In this document: in pieces, positions 8,128-14,993 of the stretch | Numbering within the stretch: the stretch's first letter is position 1 | Layout of the letters: each line of letters starts with the position of its first letter | Assembly (NCBI GenBank): GCA_027349615.1 | Contig: DAIEML010000003.1 | Location: 1-29,642 of the forward strand | Direction of reading: 5' to 3' | From: Ignavibacteriales bacterium | GTDB taxonomy: Bacteria > Bacteroidota > Ignavibacteria > Ignavibacteriales > Ignavibacteriaceae | Length of the DNA stretch: 29,642 bases | The notes under the pieces: model-generated | Databases searched by the model: none | The model's input: only the letters and a program-made list of their open reading frames with translations | Told to the model about the DNA's origin: nothing | Translations under genes and position numbers: made by a program

Positions 8128-8547
8128 TTACTCCTCGTTTTTATTTTTTATTGAAGATTTATTCTTCATCATGCTTTCAAATTTTCTTTTATAAAGAAGG
8201 CTGCATAATGCATCAACCATTTTACTAAATTGCATAGCCTGATCAAAAACATAATCAGCGCCGGCCTCCTTCCATTGAACACGATATTGTAAAAATGGAA
8301 AACTACTGAGAACGACCGCTACTATTTGCGGGCTGTTATTTTTAATAGATTTTAATTTATCAAAGACATCTTTTGTTATTCGATTAAATGAAATTATTAA
8401 AGCATCTGGATTGTAATTTTTAATCAAAGCAAAGGTCTCGTCCATATCCTTTCCAATGGCTATTATTTCAATGCTTGAAATTTCACAAAGGATTTTCTGC
8501 AGTCTTTCATTTAATAATTCTGAATCAGTAGTTAATATAATGTTCAC
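8128..8547 (-). CDS. Receiver-like protein lacking the phospho-acceptor Asp (copy 2)
   Basis: 139 aa, paralogous over its whole length to the protein at 5319-5738. The receiver fold pattern is clear, but the acceptor position is again Ser53 (PDALIISFNRI), the conserved Lys is again Asp102 (YVFDQAMQ), and only one residue of the acidic pair remains (LTTDS). Both copies keep the same substitutions and the shared motif MVD[AV]LC.LLYK after the last strand, which suggests a conserved non-phosphorylated function and not random decay. The start codon is GTG at 8547. The downstream chitinase starts 43 bp away and is probably co-transcribed. It could bind the nearby kinase or response regulator, the RsbT-like protein, or another partner; none of these is shown by the sequence. 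Confidence 0.82.
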   Translation of the reverse strand: MNIILTTDSELLNERLQKILCEISSIEIIAIGKDMDETFALIKNYNPDALIISFNRITKDVFDKLKSIKNNSPQIVAVVLSSFPFLQYRVQWKEAGADYVFDQAMQFSKMVDALCSLLYKRKFESMMKNKSSIKNKNEE

Positions 8548-8596
8548 AATTTCCGCGCTTGATTTATGTTAATTTTTTCTATCCAAATTTAGAAAT

Positions 8597-8640
8597 CTAC
8601 AATTGATAAGAGAATAGAAAAAACTATTAAATCATTGTAG
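8597..8640. repeat. Two-part inverted repeat upstream of receiver-like copy 2
   Basis: CTACAATTGAT (8597-8607) pairs with ATCATTGTAG (8631-8640) apart from one bulged T. Nested inside, AATAG (8613-8617) pairs with CTATT (8624-8628) around an A6 loop. It lies about 50 bp upstream of the GTG at 8547 and about 180 bp after the response-regulator stop at 8823. It could be a leader-RNA structure, an operator or a weak terminator for the kinase/regulator operon. Confidence 0.4.
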
Positions 8641-8822
8641 CTTAAATTGCATGGTAAATTGTAATTGAATTGGCAAAAATTTTATATCTGAAATGGAAAT
8701 TTCTTGTAGAATTTTCAGTTACAAATTTTTAGTAGTTATTTTAAGAAGTGATTTTCAATGAGAAAAGTTGAAATAATAATTTAATTAATTAGAATAACTA
8801 ATTTATCATTTCAAAATTTATT

Positions 8823-9455
8823 TTAATCTATCAGTTTATTTTCGATGGCGTACATTGTTAATTCAGCATTGGTTTTCATATTCATTTTTTCTAAAACACG
8901 AGATCTGTATGTATTAACTGTCCTTATGCTTATTGAGAGTTTTTCTGCAATTTCACTAACTTTTTTTCCAGAAGCTATAAGCTGCATTATTTGATATTCC
9001 CGGTCTGAAAGCAATTCATGAGGCATTTTAGAAATATCTCTATCAATTTCGGTTGCAAGCATTTCGGCAATTGAAGGTGTAATATATTTTCTGCCGGTAA
9101 CAACTTGTCTTACAGCTTTAATAATTTCTTCCGGCTTGGCATCTTTAGTAAGATAACCAAAAGCGCCAGCTTTAAATGCGCGAACAGCAAAGCGGTCTTC
9201 CGGGTGCATTGTTAGAACGAGAATAGGAAGTTTCGGAAAAAGTTGTTTTATATCGCTTATTAAATCCAACCCGCTTCTCCCCGGCATTGAAAGGTCTGTA
9301 ATTAAAACATCCGGCTCAAGCTTTTTTAATCCTTCAAGAACTTCGTGAGGATATGCAGCGTCTCCAATAACTTTTATGTCAATCTCTTCCTCAAAAATTT
9401 CTTTAATACCTTTACGAATAAGTGGATGATCATCCGCAATAAATATTTTAATCAT
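8823..9455 (-). CDS. NarL/FixJ-type response regulator (REC-LuxR HTH)
   Basis: 210 aa, the usual length for this family. The receiver (about 1-120) has all key residues: D8/D9 (IADDHP), acceptor D54 (VLITDLSMPG), Thr82 (VLTMHPED) and Lys104 (YLTKDAKP). The LuxR/GerE HTH is at about 146-208 (LSDREYQIMQLIASGKKV..., SIRTVNTYRSRV). The preceding gene, 11 bp upstream on the same strand, is a HisKA_3-type kinase, the normal partner class. The pair is therefore a likely cognate two-component system. Its position amid three chitinase genes suggests that it controls chitin use, but no binding site was identified. Confidence 0.95.
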   Translation of the reverse strand: MIKIFIADDHPLIRKGIKEIFEEEIDIKVIGDAAYPHEVLEGLKKLEPDVLITDLSMPGRSGLDLISDIKQLFPKLPILVLTMHPEDRFAVRAFKAGAFGYLTKDAKPEEIIKAVRQVVTGRKYITPSIAEMLATEIDRDISKMPHELLSDREYQIMQLIASGKKVSEIAEKLSISIRTVNTYRSRVLEKMNMKTNAELTMYAIENKLID

Positions 9456-9466
9456 AAATTATTAAT

Positions 9467-11416
9467 TTATTCTTCTTTGTATGGTATTTTTAGAATTAAT
9501 TTAGTTCCTTTATCTTTTTCAGATAAGATATCCACATTGCCGCCTAATGCAAGCACTCGTTCGCGAATTCCCAATATTCCAGTGGAAGTTGGATCTTTAA
9601 ATGTACCGGCTTCCATTCCTTTACCATTATCTGAAATTTCTAGAATAATATTTTTTTCAATTAACTGTAAACTAATTATTACGTTATTTGCTTTTGCATG
9701 CCTTGCCACATTGGTTAAAGCTTCTTGTAATATACGAAATATTGCAGTTGATGTGTTTTGATCAAAAACAACATCTCTTTGCATTCTAATTATCTTGCAG
9801 CGAATACCGGTTCGGTTTTCAAACTCTTGAGCCTGCCATTGAATTGCTGTTGATAATCCAAGTTCATCCAACACTGCCGGACGAAGTTCTGTAATAATTC
9901 TTCTAGTTGATCTAATTGTTATTTCCAAAAGTTCTGATATTGAAGAAATTTTTTCGAGTAAAGAAATTCTGCTAAGTGGTTCATTTACAGTTTTGGAAAT
10001 CATTCGACTTAGAATTGTCAAGTCCATCCTTAAAGCAGTTAACATTTGACTGAATTCGTCATGAAGTTCTCTAGCAATTCTTGTTCGCTCTTCTTCACGT
10101 GCATTTTGAAGATGTTCGGCAAGCGCACGTAATTGAAGTTCATGTTCGCGCAATTGGTCTTCGGCAATTTTACTTTTTGATAAGTCTCTAATAATAATAG
10201 AAAAATATTGAAGTGATTCTTCATCTTTTATTATTGCAGTAATTGTAATTGCTGCCCAAAATTTTTGTTCGCCTTTTTTGATCAACCATAATTCTTTTTC
10301 TACACGGCTATCCTCAGATGCTTTTTTAAATATTGATATTGATGTATCTACATTTTCAAAACTTTTCGGAAAAAAGACATCAAAATCTTTTAGCATTATT
10401 TCATCTTCATTGTAGCCTAATATTCTTTGGGCACCTTTATTCCAACTAATAATTTTGCCATCAGAGTTCAACATAATAATTGCGTAATCTTTAACATCTT
10501 CAATTATAGATCTAAATCGTTTTTCACTTTCACGCAAAGCTTCCTGAGTTAACCTCTGCATTAATTCATTTCTTATTTGCTCGGTTACATCACGAACAAT
10601 CATAACTATTTGAACATCGTTATTCTTTATAAGCTTTTTGCCAATAAATTCAAGGTTAATTATCTGTTGATCTTTTCTAACAAGTGAAGTAACAAATGAA
10701 ACAGTTTTACTCTCATCTTTTTGCAATTTCTTTATTTGTGATAAAAAATTTGATATGCTTTCTTGAGAAAGTATTTTTAATACAGATTGCATATTTAGAA
10801 CTTCTTCAACATCATAACCGCATAACGAACAAAATGTTTGGTTTACATATAAAATTTGGTGAGAATCTCCGTTAAATATTAAAAAACCAGTATCTAACTG
10901 GCTTTGAGTTTGTAATAGATTTTCATATAGTTCTTTATAATGAAGTAATTTCATTTCGGCATTCAATTTTGCATGTTCTATTTTTTTTTTATTAATGGAA
11001 TTTGAAACAGCATTTGATAAACGAACTAAATTTGATTTCAGAATATAATCATCAGCCCCCTCTTTAAGGCTTTGTACAGCAACTTCTTCAGATTGTGAAC
11101 CAGTAACAAGAATTATGGGAATATCTTTATTATGATCCTTTAAATATTTTATTGCTTCCATTCCGCTAAAAGATGGAAGCGAATAATCAGCTAAAATTAT
11201 ATCCGGATTAAATTGATTGATTTGTTTTATAAATTCATCAAAAGTTTCAATTCGAATTGAATTAAATTTAATTTCACCCTTTCTTAATTCGTGTTCGATT
11301 AATTCAGCATCAGCAGCAAGGTCTTCGATAATTAAAATATTTATCTTTTCAGATTTTGGCTCTTCAAAGTTTTCCCAAGGTAAATTAAAAAATTCTTTCC
11401 CGATTAGTACTGACAT
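9467..11416 (-). CDS. Soluble hybrid sensor histidine kinase, REC-PAS-PAS-HisKA_3-HATPase
   Basis: 649 aa with no signal peptide or membrane helix, so it is cytoplasmic. Domain order: receiver about 26-133 with E31/D32, acceptor D77 (IILADYSLP), Thr105 and Lys127; PAS 1 about 160-280; PAS 2 about 297-415 (ISWNKGAQRILGYN); NarX/DegS-type dimerisation and phosphoacceptor region with His452 (RIARELHDEFSQ); HATPase_c with N-box E565/N569 (EALTNVARHA), DNGKG (596-600) and GILGIRERV (613 on). The N-terminal receiver means that another kinase may set its activity. It is followed 11 bp later by its likely partner regulator and preceded 56 bp upstream by the RsbT-like gene. The signal sensed by the PAS domains cannot be told from the sequence. 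Confidence 0.94.
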   Translation of the reverse strand: MSVLIGKEFFNLPWENFEEPKSEKINILIIEDLAADAELIEHELRKGEIKFNSIRIETFDEFIKQINQFNPDIILADYSLPSFSGMEAIKYLKDHNKDIPIILVTGSQSEEVAVQSLKEGADDYILKSNLVRLSNAVSNSINKKKIEHAKLNAEMKLLHYKELYENLLQTQSQLDTGFLIFNGDSHQILYVNQTFCSLCGYDVEEVLNMQSVLKILSQESISNFLSQIKKLQKDESKTVSFVTSLVRKDQQIINLEFIGKKLIKNNDVQIVMIVRDVTEQIRNELMQRLTQEALRESEKRFRSIIEDVKDYAIIMLNSDGKIISWNKGAQRILGYNEDEIMLKDFDVFFPKSFENVDTSISIFKKASEDSRVEKELWLIKKGEQKFWAAITITAIIKDEESLQYFSIIIRDLSKSKIAEDQLREHELQLRALAEHLQNAREEERTRIARELHDEFSQMLTALRMDLTILSRMISKTVNEPLSRISLLEKISSISELLEITIRSTRRIITELRPAVLDELGLSTAIQWQAQEFENRTGIRCKIIRMQRDVVFDQNTSTAIFRILQEALTNVARHAKANNVIISLQLIEKNIILEISDNGKGMEAGTFKDPTSTGILGIRERVLALGGNVDILSEKDKGTKLILKIPYKEE

Positions 11417-11472
11417 ATCTTTATCTTTTTTTATTCATCAATATCAAATTCATTAAATCTCTAATCAATTTA

Positions 11473-11880
11473 TTATAACCATTTTACAATACTTACATTT
11501 ATTCCCTGTCCTTTAACTGGAGTCACATTAAATTCATCAATAATATGATTCTTTACCAGAGTTTTAAAATCAGTAGTTTTTTTGTAAACAATTCCTTTAA
11601 CTGTTGATGCTGTACTGTCAATGATTTCGCTATCATTGTTGGCTGCTTGAACTTCAATTCCTGGTTTAATACCATTATAAACAGATTTAATATTTATTCT
11701 GCTTGGTTTAGATTGATTCAACATACTTCGAGCCAATTGTGAAATAATTGTAGAAAACACAAAAGGCCAGCTACCATTAAATCCTATTTGTTCTGCAAAT
11801 CTTCGCGCTTTTTGCCGAGCGCTGATAATATCGCTGTCTGAAGAAATTAGCAATGAAATTTCACCTCTTATCATTTTCAA
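11473..11880 (-). CDS. RsbT-like protein with degenerate ATP-binding site
   Basis: 135 aa, the same length as RsbT-type switch kinases. It can be followed against that family from the N-terminal S-D-I-I-S-A-R-Q-K-A-R block to the C-terminal VKGQGINVSIVKWL (family pattern: GEGT...IKW). The nucleotide site is lost, however. The N-box, normally S-E-L/I-A-R-N, reads SQLARS (Glu to Gln, Asn to Ser). The G1 box, normally D-x-G-P-G-I, is replaced by NNDSEI, and the glycine-rich G2 segment reads TTDFKTLVKN. It is unlikely to bind ATP or phosphorylate a partner. It may keep the protein-binding role of RsbT (to STAS or PP2C-type proteins) without catalysis. It lies between a chitinase (79 bp upstream) and the hybrid kinase (56 bp downstream) on one strand. 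Confidence 0.78.
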   Translation of the reverse strand: MKMIRGEISLLISSDSDIISARQKARRFAEQIGFNGSWPFVFSTIISQLARSMLNQSKPSRINIKSVYNGIKPGIEVQAANNDSEIIDSTASTVKGIVYKKTTDFKTLVKNHIIDEFNVTPVKGQGINVSIVKWL

Positions 11881-11959
11881 TATCCAAATCTTACCAAAAA
11901 ATCATTTAAAAAACTTAGTCTAACTTATTATGTCTTATTAATAAATAATATCATTGTAT

Positions 11960-14299
11960 TTATTTTAAAAGAATCATTTTTTTCGTAAAAACTATACTCT
12001 TCCAATTATAATTACCAACGGGAATAGCTTTTAGAGTATAGAAATAAACACCGCTTGAAAGTTTATCTGAATTAAAAGTACTTGTATAAGTTCCTTTATC
12101 AAAAGTTCCTGAAGCTAAAATTTCAACTTGCTGTCCCATAATATCTGACAGAAATAAAAGGACTATACTTTTCTGAGGAATTCGGAATTTTATAATAGTA
12201 GCATTGTTAAAAGGATTGGGATAATTTTGATCTAATTCAAATTGAGAAGGGGTAATTTCATTTTTGATTTCAACAGAATCTTCTGTTGTAAATTCTGCTG
12301 TACTTGACCATAAACTTTGACCAGCTCCATTAATTGATTTTATTCTCCAAAAAAATGATGTACTATCGGGTAGGTTATAAAGTTTCAAAAATGTTTGTGC
12401 AATGTAATTTGAATCGATTATTTCATTTGTAAAGATGCTATTTGTTGAAACTTGAGCTTTGTAATAAGCTGCATAATTTGCGTTTGACCATTTTAAAGTC
12501 GGACTAACAGAAACATTAATCGATCCGCTTGCCGGATAAATTGGCGTTGGAATATCAGGCAAAGAAATAATAGTAGAAAAAGATCTTGTTGAAGAAAAGT
12601 TACTCATTGCATATGAACTATTATTAGGTATTGCTTTGATATGCCAATAATATTCTTGATTGTTATTTAGAGATTTTATAATAAAGGTAGTGTCATTAGT
12701 AATCATTGTATCCAAATCTAAATTGCAAAAATCACTTGAACTTGCAACTTGCAATTGATATGATCCTGCATTTTGAGAAGCCGACCAAGTTAGTTTAACG
12801 TTAGTATCTAATTGACTGGCTTTATTTAATGGAATAATTAAAGTTGGTGATTGAATTGGAGATCCGGCAGTTGTAAAAGAATATGGGTCAGAAAAATTGC
12901 TAGCTCCGGCAGTATTTGAAGCATTAACTCTCCAATATAATCTTTCTAATGCCGGTAATGTTTCTAGCGTTGCTGATGTAGAATTTTCAAAAGTTGAATC
13001 GAATAAAATTGAAGTAAAATTTGAATTAAGTGAAATTTGTAATCTATATTTTTCAGCAAATAAAGTTGGGAACCAACTTAAAGTAACAGGAATATTTTCT
13101 CCCGAAGTATTAGTTGAAGGTGAAGATAGTAAAGGAACAACTGGAGCTGAAATTATTCCCGAAGCTGCTTTTGTTACAGCATCAAATAGCGGCTGCTGGC
13201 CATTGTCAGTAACGTCTCCCCCAAGCTCCCAAATAAATACACCTGCTAACCCATTTTTTTGGGCATACTCTACTTTTGCTTCACAAGTTCGCTCATCATC
13301 ATAAGAAATAAATTCATCTTCATCATCGCATTGAGAATTAATTTGCAAATAAGATGCCTCAGCTCCGGAATCCCATCTATAATATTCAGGACGAAAATAT
13401 TTATTCATAATTTCATAATAAGGAACATTTGGGGAAACGATTGGCGGGTTAATCCAAGTTTGCATCGGCTCTGTTACCCCTCCAGTACTTGTTCCATTTC
13501 CGCCTTGCCAAATATATCCATAATAATCAATTCCAATTGCAATTTTTGATTTGGATACACCGGCAGAAACAAATTCATTCACCATATTATCAATTGATGG
13601 AACAGGCATGCCGGTGCTTTGAAAAACATTGCCGCCACTATAAACCGGTGAATTATGCCACGAAACCCAGCCGGGCCATGCGCCTGATAAATCATAAGTC
13701 ATAAGATTAATTTGATTTACATAATTTTGTACTGCTGCTATAATATTTGGCTCCCATTGTGCTGCAACAGTTATTATAAAACCAGGTTTGATTAAATCAA
13801 GAGCTGTTCTTAATTGTTTAATAAAATTAACATACTGAGCACTGTCAGATTCTTCGAGAACTTCCCAGTCAATATCAATTCCGTCATATCCTCTATTCAG
13901 CATAAAATTTACCAAGTTTGGTACAAAAAAAATTATATTTAAAAAACTTGTTGCACTTCTAAAATAATTATCTGAGCCCCATCCACCTATACAAATAATT
14001 ACTTTTTTTCCTGCTGCATGCGCGGCTGAAATTAGCGAACTTGAATTTGTGGATAATATACTATTTGATAAATAATCAATTGAGCCGTCACTATTTGGTT
14101 CTATTGCAAAATGAATAATATAATCCAACGAATTATATTCTACATTTTCTGATGGCAAACGGCCATTGTTATACCATCCTTGCATCCATCCCGCATAATA
14201 TCCACTCACTCGAATTTTTGATTGTGCTTGCATTTCATAATTAATACCTGACAATAATAATGTTAGTAGAATAACTTCTAATATCGGACAATATTTCAT
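11960..14299 (-). CDS. Secreted GH18 chitinase with three FN3 domains and T9SS tail
   Basis: 779 aa. Signal peptide about 1-25 (ends EMQAQ). GH18 about 28-382 with DGIDIDWE (139-146, Glu146), MTYD (200-203) and VFIWELGG. Three FN3 domains follow (about 385-477, 483-577 and 583-672), then a type-A T9SS sorting domain (683-779; QNYPNPFNNAT; ends KKMILLK). It has no jelly-roll module, unlike the other two chitinases here. It is catalytically intact and should hydrolyse chitin or related GlcNAc polymers outside the cell. It is the first gene of a probable - strand unit with the RsbT-like gene and the two-component pair. The RBS before ATG 14299 is weak (AGAAAA). Confidence 0.93.
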   Translation of the reverse strand: MKYCPILEVILLTLLLSGINYEMQAQSKIRVSGYYAGWMQGWYNNGRLPSENVEYNSLDYIIHFAIEPNSDGSIDYLSNSILSTNSSSLISAAHAAGKKVIICIGGWGSDNYFRSATSFLNIIFFVPNLVNFMLNRGYDGIDIDWEVLEESDSAQYVNFIKQLRTALDLIKPGFIITVAAQWEPNIIAAVQNYVNQINLMTYDLSGAWPGWVSWHNSPVYSGGNVFQSTGMPVPSIDNMVNEFVSAGVSKSKIAIGIDYYGYIWQGGNGTSTGGVTEPMQTWINPPIVSPNVPYYEIMNKYFRPEYYRWDSGAEASYLQINSQCDDEDEFISYDDERTCEAKVEYAQKNGLAGVFIWELGGDVTDNGQQPLFDAVTKAASGIISAPVVPLLSSPSTNTSGENIPVTLSWFPTLFAEKYRLQISLNSNFTSILFDSTFENSTSATLETLPALERLYWRVNASNTAGASNFSDPYSFTTAGSPIQSPTLIIPLNKASQLDTNVKLTWSASQNAGSYQLQVASSSDFCNLDLDTMITNDTTFIIKSLNNNQEYYWHIKAIPNNSSYAMSNFSSTRSFSTIISLPDIPTPIYPASGSINVSVSPTLKWSNANYAAYYKAQVSTNSIFTNEIIDSNYIAQTFLKLYNLPDSTSFFWRIKSINGAGQSLWSSTAEFTTEDSVEIKNEITPSQFELDQNYPNPFNNATIIKFRIPQKSIVLLFLSDIMGQQVEILASGTFDKGTYTSTFNSDKLSSGVYFYTLKAIPVGNYNWKSIVFTKKMILLK

Positions 14300-14445
14300 A
14301 CTATTTTCTGCTTAACAGAATTATATAATTACCTAATTAAATCTTAGCTAAATAATTTCCCATATTTCATTTTTTGTTATTAAAATTATAGAGGCATAAA
14401 AATTTTAAATTATCATTTTTGTAGAACCACTAATTAAAAGAAAAT

Positions 14446-14979
14446 CTATTTTGGTCTTCCGGGAGGAGGAGGGAACGATGCTTCTGCTGAATTATTTTTT
14501 GAAATTATTTTGTTATTTACAACAATATAAGTTGCGGCAGCCGCAATTGCCGCAACACCAACTCCTATCCATGTAAGGAAATTTGAACTTTGATTAATTT
14601 CTTCTGCATCAACAATAAAATAATAATCCTTACCCGGAAGACCGTCTGGAAATTCTTCATTCATTGCCCAAATAATTTGTCTATTTTTACCGGCAAACTT
14701 TCCCGTTCCAACATCGCCGCTAAGCATTTGAGGAGCATATTGATAACTACTGTCATTTCCTTTTTTCAAATAAATTTTAACTCTATAAACTTTATTAATA
14801 TTTCCTATTAAATCATAATTAATAATTACATTTCCATTGGCAAGAGAGAAATGGACATTTTTTACATTATCTCCGTTTATACCCAAATCAGAAAGATTTA
14901 TAGTTGCAAAAGTTTTTGCTGTAGGTATTAAAGAGTTAAAGAAAATTATCCAAGCAAAAATCTTTAAAACATTTTTCAT
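14446..14979 (-). CDS. Exported hypothetical protein with C-terminal membrane helix
   Basis: About 177 aa. A signal peptide (about 1-25, KIFAWIIFFNSLIP...TFA) leads a beta-rich domain of about 100 residues (NVHFSLANGNVIINYDL ... SGDVGTGKFAGKNRQIIWAM ... GLPGKDYYFIVDAEE). I associate this type of segment with exported proteins of Bacteroidota, but its function is unknown to me. A hydrophobic helix (WIGVGVAAIAAAATYIVV) and a Pro-rich tail (FPPPPGRPK) end the protein. I choose ATG 14979 because AGGA lies 6 nt upstream; the ATG at 14997 overlaps the previous stop as ATGA and is the alternative. Either way it is tightly coupled to the FN3 protein and the polysaccharide genes upstream, so a role in the surface assembly is plausible. 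Confidence 0.8.
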   Translation of the reverse strand: MKNVLKIFAWIIFFNSLIPTAKTFATINLSDLGINGDNVKNVHFSLANGNVIINYDLIGNINKVYRVKIYLKKGNDSSYQYAPQMLSGDVGTGKFAGKNRQIIWAMNEEFPDGLPGKDYYFIVDAEEINQSSNFLTWIGVGVAAIAAAATYIVVNNKIISKNNSAEASFPPPPGRPK

Positions 14980-14993
14980 TTTTAGTCCTAAAA

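Noticed and set aside
11940..11964. AATAAATA / TATTTATT inverted repeat at the end of the third chitinase gene
   Set aside because: Pure A/T arms overlapping the stop codon; such repeats are common by chance here and would form only a weak stem.
12897..13704. Several + strand open frames inside the third chitinase gene
   Set aside because: They overlap one another and a well-supported coding sequence on the other strand; no signal, domain or RBS supports them.
14345..14400. Possible sigma-54 element (GG-N10-GC on the - strand) upstream of the third chitinase
   Set aside because: Only the GG and GC spacing fits; the -24 half reads GGGAA in place of TGGCA and the -12 half TAGC in place of TTGC, so it is not distinguishable from background.
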